A program made the position numbers and the translations under genes. The notes beneath the pieces are model-generated. The model did not search any database and was not told the origin of the DNA. It saw nothing but the letters and a program-made list of their open reading frames with translations. A stretch of DNA of 64,000 nt from Thalassia testudinum (Eukaryota > Streptophyta > Magnoliopsida > Alismatales > Hydrocharitaceae), in assembly GCA_037157565.1 (NCBI GenBank), contig JAZHRO010000036.1, forward strand, positions 140,980,501-141,044,500. Direction: 5' to 3'. How positions within the stretch are numbered: the first letter of the stretch is position 1; the number at the start of each line of letters is the position of its first letter. Positions 33,232 through 44,432 of the stretch are shown here, piece after piece.

Positions 33232-34151
33232 TTAGGAGTTGACAATCACAGAAAACGTCTGATTGGAACCTAAAAAAACGTATTTGAGATGGCCAGGGAG
33301 GGGTTTCAATTCCATAACTGGATTATCAGCAGCAGCAGGTGGTTCAGAATGAGTCTTAGAAGGAAAAGTGGGAGTTGTGGGTGGGTTTGTATTGGTGCTC
33401 AGCTCCTCTATCTGTGTGGTATGATCAGCTTGATGTTGAGGATCAGGGATAATTGGGTCTTCCTCAAAAAACTTGTCCTCAACTACTGTACTGATGTTAC
33501 ATATTTGTTCACCACCCCACAATTAATTCCTTACTGGGCCTTAAATATATCAATTTTCCGCATCTTATTCCCAAACTTTAATTCAATCTAGCCCTCTTCG
33601 CAATTCATATTTGCCCTAGCGGTTGCTAAGAACGGTCTACCAAGTATAATCGGTGTATTTTAGAGATTCTCAGGAGTTTCCATATCCAATACGATGAAGT
33701 CCATAGGAAAATAGAAATCGTGAATTCTAGCCAGAACATCCTTGAGAACTCCTTTAAGTGACTTGATTGATTGATCTGCTAACTATAAAGTCACCTCGAT
33801 CTGTTTGAGCACAGTTTCCTCGAAATGCTCCAGCAGGGATGTGGGGATTAAATTAATGGAAGCTCCTAAGTCCAAAAGGGCTCTATTAAACTCCAAATCA
33901 CCGATCTTTCATGAAATCAGAGGGGTACCACGGTCGTTTGCCTTAGGCGGGAGCTTGCTCAAGATGATGGAGCTGGCTTGCTCTGACAGTACAATCAGGT
34001 TCTCACCTTTAGCTCACGGCTTACGCTTGGGTGTACACACGTCTTTTAGGAATCGTGCGTAAGTCGGTACGTGGCGTATTGCATCCATCAAGGGGATGTT
34101 TATTTGAACCTACTCAAAGAGCTTGACCAGGTCCTCCTCAAGTGCCACAGG
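33232..34151 (-). pseudogene. Ty3 protease region, decayed
   Basis: The retropepsin active site reads DLGAS (33872-33858), the usual form in Athila/Tat elements. It is followed by INLIP, LADQSIKSLKGV, DFIVLDME and ILGRPFLATA. Stops interrupt it. The stretch 33522-33232 is a linker rich in Pro, Thr and Glu toward reverse transcriptase. The protease would cut the Gag-Pol precursor. Confidence 0.8.
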
Positions 34152-36167
34152 TTAGGGTTTCCTTTTTCCTTTAGTCAAGGCCTCTGGAAATAGAACCTCT
34201 GCAGATTCCTCTAGAATGGGTCTAGGTTCTTGATATGGGATAGGGGTACCCTGGATGACTATCCTAGGGTTTGGGTTTGCATTACCAGGCTGAGAGTGGC
34301 TTGGATAAGGTGGGTCCTGTGTTGCTTTTCCACTACAGGTAGTAATCGAATTTAGTCCTGCCTGGTTCTGGGTTGGTGTAGGCAAAAGAGGTGGTTGCTG
34401 CTGATAACTCGCGTATGATGTCGAAGCCACCATCCCGTCGGGTGATGGAGCAGAAGGGGCCTGATAGACATAGTGAGCTTGGCCCTGAGTCGAGTTCATA
34501 ATGCACCTCTGGTTCGGCACGTTATTCGGGTTAGGCAAAGGTTGTGAAGGAAGTCCACCAGGTTGGCAGGGATTTGCCATCTGGGTGAGTTGATTGCGAA
34601 CCTCTGTGATCTCGTCTTTATGTTGTTTTTGCATAGCCACATTCATTTTCTGAATGTCAGCCAGAGTCTGAAGGATAAGAGTCATCTGATCTTCGTGAGT
34701 TGGCCCGGATTGATAAGTTGGGTTGGGTCAAGGCTGAGGCAGCTGATATGGATGAGAAGCTTGTGGTTGGGGATGATATTGAGGTCTCTGATTTTGATTG
34801 TTCCCTGACCATGTGAAATTAGGATGACTACGCCATCCAGGGTTGTAGGTGTTTGAGAATGGATCAATCTGGATGGCGTTGAGGTCCTCGCAAGTCTAAG
34901 GAGCCTCAGAAAAGTCAGAATACGAGGGTTTAGAGTTCCCCCAACTAGAATAGGCAGGTCCATAGTTTCCTCCAAACACAGTATCAGACGGGGGTGGATA
35001 CGGGTCCATCCCCTGAGAAGATTGGTGGTAGATGTTATGCACAGCCTCCCTGCCAAAGGGTGGTTGCGTGAATGGGTTTTGCGCAAAGGTAGCTCGCTAC
35101 AAATGTCGAGACAGCTCATCCACCTTCTTCTCAATAATAGAGACCTTGTCCAGGCGATTGGCCATCAGCTCCACGTCGATGGAAGAGGACAAGCCCTACA
35201 TCTCATGTGCTCCCCTTGGATTCGTCAATGCACGGGCATTCGTCCGGTCGAACATGCCCATGGATTCATTACTGATGGAGTTCTCGCGCATGTTCTCGAG
35301 AATCTCCCACACGGTGTCTTCGTGTTGACCCATGATGTTTCCTTCACAGGTTGCATTGACAAATAATTGAATATCCTCATGGAGTCCCTGGTAAAAAGAC
35401 TAGACTTGTTCCCATTTAGTAACTCCGTGGTGGGGGCACTTTCGCATGAGATCCAGAAAATGATCCCATGCCTCATGAAGTGGTTCTCCTGCTTGCTGCG
35501 TAAAATGTGTGATCTGGTGCCGTAGAGCATTTGTCTGACCAACAGGGAAGAACCTTTTCAAAAACTTGAATTGTAGTTCCGCCCATGTGTTGATTGGACG
35601 CGTTAGGGTTTGGTACCAGTGAGCAGCCTTGTCCATGAGAGAGAAGGAGAACATTTTCATGAGCAAGATATCCCAATTTTGAGCTTATGACCTGAAGGTT
35701 TGGGCCAAATGCTTGAGTTGCTTGATATGCTGGAAAGGATCCTCAGAATTATGCCCATGAAATTTGGGAATAGCATGAATCATGTTGGGCTTGAGTTCAA
35801 TATCAGGACCTCCAGTTGGGATATGGACTCGAGGTTCGATCACCAGCACAGCGGGATTGTAATGATCTCGCATCATAGGATGCTGCGGTGGGTTCATAAA
35901 ATCTTGGAATAGATCGTTGAGGCACTAAAGCTGATTCTCGAGATTGTTTTCTTCTGCTACTTGCTCCATGATGATGGATGAAGGAGAGCTAGGCTCATAT
36001 GAATTAGAAGAGATATTGATCTGGTTGGGTTGTTGCACAAACAGGGAGGTCGAGGCGTGGCCTCGACGGGAGTGAATAGCTAATGGAGGCCTCAAGGGTG
36101 GTCTTAGAGACCTCCTCCCGAACATGCACCGATGGATAAGATGAGGGATAGAATGTGATGGACCCAA
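34152..36167 (-). pseudogene. Ty3 gag, decayed
   Basis: Gag of the Athila/Tat type: ELKPNMIHAIPKFHG, then AAHWYQTL, TWAELQFKFLKRFFP, EPLHEAWDHF, LMRKCPHHG and FYQGL, the retrotransposon Gag core. A Gln/Pro-rich tail follows (34685-34152). In-frame stops lie near 35925, 35685, 35400 and 35200. The capsid core is recognisable but not translatable as one protein. Confidence 0.85.
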
Positions 36168-36845
36168 TCAAGACACCCAAAAATTTTGGATGACTATAAA
36201 GGTTCGGAGCTGATGATACCCGAAAGTCAGAAAGCCGTCCACCTGAGAATTACCTGGGCAGCCAAGAAGGGAGAGTCCCGCAATGACCCCTATAGGTAGA
36301 GTGTCCCCACAGGTTACAAGGTTTCCCCCACCTGACTTTCCTTGTCACTGAGGGTCCAGGTAGGCCAGAATGGGAACTTGACCTTTTAAGTCTACCGATT
36401 TTAAATTAAGAGCACGGGTGCTTATGATTTCACTTGGACTTAGGATGTTTTAGTGCAAGGTGACCTAATTTGAAGATTGGTTCACCCAACAAGGTGGGTC
36501 AACTTCACCTGATTATCCTTTTGAGAAATTTAGGTCCCTCTTTTAGTGTTCAAATGAAATTAAGGGCTTGATTTAGGGTTTTCTTGAATAGATCAATTCA
36601 ACCAAGGCTTAAGCACACACTGTTTGGGAAGGTTAATTCTTGATTAAGCAAGTGTGTCTCTAAAATCCTAAACAGGAAACCCTAATTGGCTTTGATTGGT
36701 CCAATTCAGTTCATCCAAATATGGTACTTAGGGCTGAAGTAACAAGGTGATTGCCCTAGATACCTTAAAACCCTAAGTAGGTGCAAGAAATCAGGATTGG
36801 AATGTTTCTATAGACAGAATGTACCAAATCAAGCCTTAGAATGCA
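36168..36845 (-). other. Leader of the Athila-like element
   Basis: Between gag and the 5' LTR. No coding region and no clear tRNA-type primer site next to the LTR end at 36846; the site may be mutated. Confidence 0.55.
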
Positions 36846-38142
36846 TGTTGAATCGCTTTGAAACGGATTTTAAAATCGTCGCGTTGTAGTATAGATTGAA
36901 TCAGCGTGAAGAACAAATAATATTTATACTCGAGAGAAATCTGAGGTCGTTCGCTGGGAGCAGGCGGTAATTTAAAACTCAAGATCACAATTTGAGTCAA
37001 AGATATAAGAAATTACAATCAAGACTTAATAGAAATGAAATGCAAAAAGAAGGGGTTAAAATGGCGATTTGAATCACCAAATTAACCTTAAAATCTAACT
37101 ACAATTATTTCAAATGCTTGCACAGTATCAACCACAATTAATTCACGCAAGATGAGTAAGTAATAGATCCTGAGAGGCTTTGATATGTGAAATAGATGAT
37201 GGATGCATAGATCAGATGTCTGAAACAACTAGTTGCTACAATGTCTCCAAGAGACTCAAGGGTGTCTTCTTCCTTTCTTCTTTGGTGTTCTCTTCTTTCT
37301 TCCTTTCCTTGGCTCTTTTCCTCTTTTTGCGACTAAGTGTCGCACAACTTCCTGCAAGAGCAAAACCCCCCTCCCCTCTCTCTCTTTTCTTCTCCTTAAC
37401 CCCCTCTCAGATATATGCTAATTGGATCCAGGTATACGGGAAATGGTTCAAAGCTCAAACCCGCGTGGCATGGCCGCTGGCGAGAGCATGTGTGGATTCG
37501 TGTGAGGGGACCTTACCACGTGCAACTGAGGCAACGAGGTAAAAGCAGAAATTCAATTTAAACTGCACGTGGGCTTCGGTGCTTTCCAATGTGGGACTAA
37601 GTCCCCTACAATTCTTCGCGACAACCTTCGTGAGCTGCAGTGAGTTTCTTCACCAAATTGGAGCAGCTACTGAGGTTCACACTCCCAATTAGGGACCTGG
37701 GAGTCTGGAGCTATTAGTTCCGCACCACCTGGTGTTGGTGCTAGAGCACCACGATCATTTGTTTTGATGATAACAAAACACGTGTTATTTAACATTTGCA
37801 ATTTGAGTCCTAGATTTCAGGTCAATTGCAAATGTGGACGTGTTTAGACGGAACTCGAGCTCGCATCCAGGACGGATTGAAGGAGCTTGACGGAAAACAG
37901 AGGAGGTTCGCATGGAGCTACAGATTGAAGATGGAAGGAAATGAAGAATAGGATAGATTTCCTTCTTTTGTACTCGTTGTATTTTTCGTTTCTTTTGTTG
38001 CTCTTTATTTCCTTAGATATTTTATGTTAAAGAGCCTCAAAGAACCCTAACAGTAGTCCTAGGAACACCGGCACAACCCTAGGATACTTAGGTTTTCTGT
38101 AGAATACTTAGAAAACCAATATAGGGTTCAAACAGCACTTCC

Positions 38143-38682
38143 AGACGTCTAATTCCCAAATCAGACGTCTGATAAAGAATTTTAAGACGTCTGACTGTTG
38201 TTTCAGACGTCTGATAACTGTTAGGCTGGACATAGTTAGTTCTGTCTGATGAAATCAGACGTCCAGACCTTATACCAGACGTCTTAGGAGACGTCTGATG
38301 ACTTTGCCAGACGTCCAATTAGTGGACCGTTGGCTGGCTTAGAAAACACTCAAGATTATGACCGTTAGAGCCTTATCAGACGTCCATAGGACTTTACAGA
38401 CGTCTGATAAATGACCGTTTTGCCTCGGCTGACCCAAAATCTCTTCTCAGAGATTTTCTAGCCGTTGCAACGTTTGGAAATCAATTCCCACAGTAAAAGT
38501 AGGTTTCCAGACGTCCAGACATAGTGCCAGACGTCCTGTATGTCGTCTGATGGACTTGCGCAAAAACCCTGTTTAGATCTGATTCAAGTCAGGGAGAAAC
38601 CCGCATAGAATCAGACGTCTGACCTTGTAATCAGACGTCTTAAAGTGGCCTTCCAGACGTCTGATGCCAGAGTTAGACGTCT
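38143..38682 (+). promoter_or_regulatory. Array of eight paired AGACGTCY palindromes
   Basis: Box starts are 38143/38163, 38185/38205, 38257/38277, 38289/38309, 38378/38398, 38509/38529, 38613/38633 and 38655/38675. Every pair has exactly 12 nt between boxes; distances between pairs vary. Most pairs form inverted repeats of the type AGACGTCTGA-N8-TCAGACGTCT. The array lies 110-650 bp upstream of the TATA box. GACGTC is a known plant bZIP (C-box) core, so tandem activator sites are a reasonable guess. Confidence 0.8.
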
Positions 38683-38793
38683 GATGACCCTTTCAAATGT
38701 AATCATTGTCCTGATTTCGGCCTGATTCTCTTGGGCTTTGCACCCAACGGCTATAGAACCTTTCTTAAGCCTTCCAAAGCCTTCCTAAGGCCT

Positions 38794-38803
38794 CTATAAA
38801 TAG
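38794..38803 (+). promoter_or_regulatory. TATA box of the small Sirevirus
   Basis: CTATAAATAG, repeated in the 3' LTR at 42058-42067 and, inverted, near 59204-59215 in the solo LTR. Confidence 0.75.
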
Positions 38804-39486
38804 AGGGAGCCTTTGCAACTCAAAAACACACAAGAGATACACTTAGAAAAACACATATACACACTAAGACACACACCTTGCAATACACTTTCAAACCTTT
38901 TGTGTCCAAAGAAAAGACTCTCTTGCTCTCCAAGCTCAAGCTCCATTTTCTTGAGAGCATTCAACCGTTGCGCACCCGCTCTCCCGGCGTTGTTAACGAG
39001 AGCGACGTAGCGCCATCGCGTGGCACACGCACCGCGTCATCGTCGACGCACTCCTTGCAAAGGGGAGTTTCCTATTTCCTATAGAAGCTAGGTTTAATTA
39101 TTTTGTTGGCTCTATAGGACTATTGTTTATTTTATCTTTGTCTTTTGGTTGGGTATTCGCTTTGCGAATTCCCGTCTCCTTCGTGGGACAAAATCCTTCT
39201 CGTGGAGAGAAGGGGTTGAGGAACGCTACCCTCGTACTTGTAGCGTGGTTGTACTGAGGTTGAATCACCCTCGTTTAAAGTGATTCGTTTAGTGGATTTT
39301 GATCAACTTGGTTGATCGGAAAATCCTAACTCGAGAGGGTTAGGTGGTGGTTTTCACCCGGTTTGGGTTTCCACCTAAAAATACCTGTGTACTTTTTTGT
39401 GATTGCTAATTTCTTGTGATATTGCTTTATATATTTATTTCCGCATTTTATTACGTCACCCCTCCTGGTAGTAGGGAACCTTCAAT

Positions 39487-39498
39487 TGGTATCAGAGC
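39487..39498 (+). other. Primer binding site (initiator Met tRNA)
   Basis: TGGTATCAGAGC, two bases after the 5' LTR. Confidence 0.95.
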
Positions 39499-39541
39499 AG
39501 GTCTCGCGTTATCGGCGTAACAAACCGGCGAGGATCTAGAC

Positions 39542-40672
39542 ATGGAGGGAAAAGCATTCGTGTGCACTGAAGGACACGATACCTCGCGACCACCATACTT
39601 TGCAGGTATAGATTTCATTTATTGGAAAAATCGTATGACTATGTGGTTGCAGGCCTACGACTTCCGGGTGTGGGAAAAATGCGAATCCGCATTTTTGATT
39701 CCCAAGAAACCCGCAAAAGGTTACTCAGAAGATCAGGTTCAGAATCTCAACCTCAACGCAAAGGCAATGAATGCCTTGTATTGCGCGTTGAGTCTGAAGG
39801 AGTTCGAGAAAATCCAAGAGTGCACCACCGCCCACGAGATATGGAGGAGGTTGGAAGGCACTCATGAGGAGACGAGTTCGGAAGAAGATCTCGGAGAGAA
39901 GGAAACCACGTGCCTTGGTTTCATGGCAATCGGAGAAAGCGACATCGACAGCGAAAGCGACTCCGACAATGAGGTAAACCTGGATTTACAAGATGCTTTT
40001 AATGAGCTTTTTGAAGTTAGTAAATCACTTAGAATCGAAAACAAAAGCATTAAAAAGAATCTTAGTTTTCTTAGAAATGAAAATGATAGGTTAGAAATAA
40101 AACTTAAGGATCTAGAAGCTAGTCCTAAAAATGATAACCTATTATTAGAAAATCAAAACCTCATCAATGAAAATAATAAATTGATTGAGGAAAATAATAG
40201 TCTAAAGTTAGAAATTTTTGATTTAAAGACTAAGATGCAAATTATAGAAAGAGAAATTGCATGTCTTAGGGAAAACTCTAACAAATTAATCAATAAAGTA
40301 GATAATTTTTATAGCCCTAAGATTGAGAAAGGATCTCCATCAAGGAGACCTTCTAACAAATCCGGATCCAAGCCCACTTGGATACCGAAAAAAGAATTAG
40401 AATCTTGTTTTGTAGGGTTCAGGGATAATTACAACATAAGGGACTGGACCTACAAGCTCAAGGCTGGTCAACTCAAGTTAGGAGAACCAAGGAGTAGACC
40501 AAGGAGGAGAACAAGAAGACCGACGAGACGGCGAACAAACGACGGACCCGCCGCACGTCGACCACCAGATTGGAGACCGGTGCCAATGCCCGGGCCTCCA
40601 AGCTACGGATGGGAGCCCCATCCGATGTGGCATCCACCACCACCATTCGGGCCATTTTATTGGCCATGGTAG
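39542..40672 (+). CDS. gag: Gag-like protein of the small Sirevirus (376 aa)
   Basis: ATG 44 bp after the primer site. Residues 1-115 match the N-terminal part of copia Gag (RPPYFAGIDFIYW, AKAMNALYCALS, IWRRLEGTHE). The second half of the usual Gag capsid region and the CCHC zinc knuckle are absent. After an acidic Ser/Asp/Glu stretch (about 119-145) comes a long coiled coil rich in Glu, Asn and Leu (about 150-270), as in Sirevirus Gag. Residues about 317-334 are strongly Arg-rich. The end (345-376) is Pro/Trp-rich. The Arg-rich part could replace the zinc knuckle in RNA binding; that is inference. The frame is fully open, which fits recent activity. It is likely a particle component that co-assembles with helper Gag. 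Confidence 0.88.
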   Translation: MEGKAFVCTEGHDTSRPPYFAGIDFIYWKNRMTMWLQAYDFRVWEKCESAFLIPKKPAKGYSEDQVQNLNLNAKAMNALYCALSLKEFEKIQECTTAHEIWRRLEGTHEETSSEEDLGEKETTCLGFMAIGESDIDSESDSDNEVNLDLQDAFNELFEVSKSLRIENKSIKKNLSFLRNENDRLEIKLKDLEASPKNDNLLLENQNLINENNKLIEENNSLKLEIFDLKTKMQIIEREIACLRENSNKLINKVDNFYSPKIEKGSPSRRPSNKSGSKPTWIPKKELESCFVGFRDNYNIRDWTYKLKAGQLKLGEPRSRPRRRTRRPTRRRTNDGPAARRPPDWRPVPMPGPPSYGWEPHPMWHPPPPFGPFYWPW

Positions 40673-40716
40673 GTGAGGTAAAATTCTTAACCCTATCTTT
40701 TTATAAGCATTTAGAT

Positions 40717-40995
40717 AGGGGGAGTTAAAAATTAATGAGCTAATTGTCAATTTTTAAGGGGGAGATATAAGGTAGCTAAATTTCCTTTAGAAAGGGGGAG
40801 AAAAATAATAGCTATCGCATTGTTACAAAAAGGGGGAGGACATTACCTTTGTCAAAAGAAACTCATAGAAGAGCATGTTTTAAGGGGGAGTTATAGGAAA
40901 TATAAAATCAATTAAACCTTTTTGATAATGTCAAAAAGGGGGAGGATTTTTATGCATTATTATTTACGATTTTGTCATCATCAAAAAGGGGGAGA
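40717..40995 (+). repeat. Seven polypurine copies before the 3' LTR
   Basis: AGGGGGAG at 40717, 40757, 40793, 40831, 40883, 40937 and 40987; the last is directly before the 3' LTR. Multiplied polypurine tracts are a known Sirevirus trait, which supports the family call. Confidence 0.85.
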
Positions 40996-40996
40996 T

Positions 40997-42747
40997 TGTT
41001 GGTGCTAGAGCACCACGATCATTTGTTTTGATGATAACAAAACACGTGTTATTTAACATTTGCAATTTGAGTCCTAGATTTCAGGTCAATTGCAAATGTG
41101 GACGTGTTTAGACGGAACTCGAGCTCGCATCCAGGACGGATTGGAGGAGCTTGACGGAAAACAGAGGAGGTTCGCGTGGAGCTACAGATTGAAGATGGAA
41201 GGAAATGAAGAATAGGATAGATTTCCTTCTTTTGTACTCGTTGTATTTTTCGTTTCTTTTGTTGCTCTTTATTTCCTTAGATATTTTATGTTAAAGAGCC
41301 TCAAAGAACCCTAACAGTAGTCCTAGGAACACCGGCACAACCCTAGGATACTTAGGTTTTCTGTAGAATACTTAGAAAACCAATATAGGGTTCAAACAGC
41401 ACTTCCAGACGTCTAATTCCCAAATCAGACGTCTGATAAAGAATTTTAAGACGTCTGACTGTTGTTTCAGACGTCTGATAACTGTTAGGCTGGACATAGT
41501 TAGTTTTGTCTGATGAAATCAGACGTCCAGACCTTATACCAGACGTCTTAGGAGACGTCTGATGACTTTGCCAGACGTCCAATTAGTGGACCGTTGGCTG
41601 GCTTAGAAAACACTCAAGATTATGACCGTTAGAGCCTTATCAGACGTCCATAGGACTTTACAGACGTCTGATAAATGACCGTTTTGCCTCGGCTGACCCA
41701 AAATCTCTTCTCAGAGATTTTCTAGCCGTTGCAACGTTTGGAAATCAATTCCCACAGTAAAAGTAGGTTTCCAGACGTCCAGACATAGTGCCAGACGTCC
41801 TGTATGTCGTCTGATGGACTTGCGCAAAAACCCTGTTTAGATCTGATTCAAGTCAGGGAGAAACCCGCATAGAATCAGACGTCTGACCTTGTAATCAGAC
41901 GTCTTAAAGTGGCCTTCCAGACGTCTGATGCCAGAGTTAGACGTCTGATGACCCTTTCAAATGTAATCATTGTCCTGATTTCGGCCTGATTCTCTTGGGC
42001 TTTGCACCCAACGGCTATAGAACCTTTCTTAAGCCTTCCAAAGCCTTCCTAAGGCCTCTATAAATAGAGGGAGCCTTTGCAACTCAAAAACACACAAGAG
42101 ATACACTTAGAAAAACACATATACACACTAAGACACACACCTTGCAATACACTTTCAAACCTTTTGTGTCCAAAGAAAAGACTCTCTTGCTCTCCAAGCT
42201 CAAGCTCCATTTTCTTGAGAGCATTCAACCGTTGCGCACCCGCTCTCCCGGCGTTGTTAACGAGAGCGACGTAGCGCCATCGCGTGGCACACGCACCGCG
42301 TCATCGTCGACGCACTCCTTGCAAAGGGGAGTTTCCTATTTCCTATAGAAGCTAGGTTTAATTATTTTGTTGGCTCTATAGGACTATTGTTTATTTTATC
42401 TTTGTCTTTTGGTTGGGTATTCGCTTTGCGAATTCCCGTCTCCTTCGTGGGACAAAATCCTTCTCGTGGAGAGAAGGGGTTGAGGAACGCTACCCTCGTA
42501 CTTGTAGCGTGGTTGTACTGAGGTTGAATCACCCTCGTTTAAAGTGATTCGTTTAGTGGATTTTGATCAACTTGGTTGATCGGAAAATCCTAACTCGAGA
42601 GGGTTAGGTGGTGGTTTTCACCTGGTTTGGGTTTCCACCTAAAAATACCTGTGTACTTTTTGTGATTGCTAATTTCTTGTGATATTGCTTTATATATTTA
42701 TTTCCGCATTTTATTACGTCACCCCTCCTGGTAGTAGGAAACCTTCA
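40997..42747 (+). repeat. 3' LTR of the small Sirevirus (1751 bp)
   Basis: Near-identical to the 5' LTR. The paired-box array is at 41407-41946 with the same spacings. Confidence 0.95.
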
Positions 42748-44432
42748 CCTGGAGGTGATGCCTGGGGCATCTGAAGCAAGAACACGTTCTTCAAGGTGTA
42801 CGTGAAGCTTCTTCAATGGTGGTGGTGACTTGATACCTGAAAAAGATGAACATGGGCTAAATGCCCCAGTCAGTACCTTAAGGAGCTTCGCCTTGATGAG
42901 GCGAAGTCAACGGCAGTGGTTGCGTGGTATGCATGTGTGTGTGGAGGTCGTACGACCTCGGTGAAATAGTACGGAAGTGTGTTTGTCGAGTGAGGTGTTA
43001 GAGAGGCTAATCGAGTGAATTAGGTTAGGTCTTTGGCCGATGGAAGTGTGGAAATGCTGATGGGGGTGATAGCGGTGTGATTCGAGCAGTGGAGTGGCTA
43101 ATTGGCATCACCGGAGCTTCGTCGGGGCGAAGGAAGGTGAAGGTGATCGGGGTGATACAGCGATCGTGCGTGTTGTGAGTGTGGGAGAGAGAAGTAGAGT
43201 GAGAGAGAGAGCAACAGAAGGACTTAGCTAGGTGGGAGAGAGGTAGAGGCAGCCGGTTGTGATCAACCGACATTGGAGAAGATGGAGAGAGCGGTGGAGC
43301 GGCGAAGGTGATGTAGGCAGAGGCACACCCTTCCTTTGGTCGGGGAGGATCGCGACGAGGAGGAGAGTCGAGAGGGCCAACCAATTTGGTCATTGGACGG
43401 CCAGAGGAAGGGGATCAAAGGAGGTCACCGGAGCACCGATCGTTGCTAGCCAGATGAGGTGATTTAGGGGTTGTTGACTCGCCAAGACTTGCTAAAGATG
43501 TGCGGTATGCAATAAGGCTTCTTTTATAGGCTATAGGAGGTCTTTCAAAGCTTGGAAAGAAGCTTCCAAGCTCGGAATATCCTCGCGAAATAGAGTTGGA
43601 GCCCAAGATCAGTCTCATGTGGAAGGGAATTCCACAAAGAATTTCTGGTTAAATTTTGGAAAGGTTTGATTGAGAATCGAGCGAGAAATCTCCGCTCGAA
43701 TCTCGTTAGAGCAAGGTGTGTTCACACCAATGGCATCAAGGACTAGCTTGTAAAGACGATGACAAATGTTAGGGACCCAAATTCAGATTTTTTGAAAGTT
43801 AGGGGCACGGGTGTGAGAAAAAATAGCCAGACAAGACCAAAATGCAAACTTGGTCAATATGACCTCAGATTGGGTCGAAGTTTGGTACGAACCTAATTTG
43901 AATCCAAGGAATCAAATGGTGATGTTAGATTTAGGTTTTGACCATATTTGACTAGAGAAATTGCACTATTACCCAAATTAGGGCAAAAGTCTGTCTGTGG
44001 CTCTATTTTAGGTCAAGACGGGCTATGATGGTCAAATTGAATGCACTAAACCCTAGAGTATATTTTTATATGAATTTTAGAGGGTTTAGGTGAATTTTAT
44101 CTTGACTGAAACCTCAGTTAATTAAGCAGGTCCGTTTTTAGGGTTTCAGATGTCCATTAATTCCTGTAACGCGTGAAAACCCGTTTCATTCAGTATGAAC
44201 CCTCTTAATAGACTCTAAAGCACATTTGACCTTTGTTCAACCCCTGAGAAAACCCACGGTTATTTTGTTTTTGTGATAGAATGGTAAATTTGCAGAAATA
44301 AACATGTTTTCTTATTTTCTTCTCAGATCTGTGTTTTGTGCCCTTAAGACCTTCTAATGGATATGTAGGAGCTTTTATTCACTTAATCAGATCAAATTGA
44401 GCTAGTTATGGCTCATGATGGTGTTTCCATCA

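Larger units (their letters stand above)
37733..39484 (+). repeat. 5' LTR of the small Sirevirus (1752 bp)
   Basis: TATA (CTATAAATAG) at 38794-38803. Upstream, 38143-38682 contains 16 AGACGTCY boxes in eight pairs. The long stretch before that (37733-38100) has no boxes. The end is defined by the primer site two bases downstream. Confidence 0.95.
37733..42747 (+). mobile_element. Small non-autonomous Sirevirus with Gag only (TR-GAG type), young
   Basis: A complete element of 5015 bp. LTRs 37733-39484 and 40997-42747 both start TGTTGGTGCT and end CTTCA. CCTGG flanks it (37728-37732, 42748-42752). I count about five substitutions and one 1-bp indel between the LTRs, about 0.3%, so insertion was recent. 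The interior is only 1512 bp: Met-tRNA primer site, one Gag-like ORF and a series of seven polypurine copies. There is no pol, so it must borrow enzymes from an autonomous Sirevirus. Gag-only LTR elements are known in plants as TR-GAGs. Confidence 0.95.
22016..44432 (-). mobile_element. Athila-like Ty3 retrotransposon with nested insertions
   Basis: TTAAA at 22011-22015 and 44433-44437 flank it. LTRs: left 22016-28868 and right 36846-44432, each enlarged by insertions. With these removed both are about 2.5 kb, and the compared parts are about 90% identical by eye, so it is fairly old. The interior (28869-36845) encodes gag, protease, reverse transcriptase, RNase H and integrase on the minus strand in Ty3 order. 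The wording of Gag (AAHWYQTL region), protease (DLGASINL) and integrase tail fits Athila/Tat. The coding region has many stops, frameshifts and catalytic changes. No clear primer site was found next to 36846. Confidence 0.88.
36846..44432 (-). repeat. 5' LTR of the Athila-like element, split by a small Sirevirus
   Basis: LTR parts 36846-37732 and 42753-44432. On the minus strand it starts TGATGGAAACACCATC and ends GATTCAACA. A minus-strand TATA (CTATAAAAG) lies near 43528-43518. A paired AGATG-type box lies at 37194/37214. The split is marked by the CCTGG duplication of the inserted element. Confidence 0.85.

Noticed and set aside
38143..38682. CRISPR-like array
   Set aside because: Boxes are 8 bp, spacers are not uniform between pairs, and the context is a plant LTR promoter.
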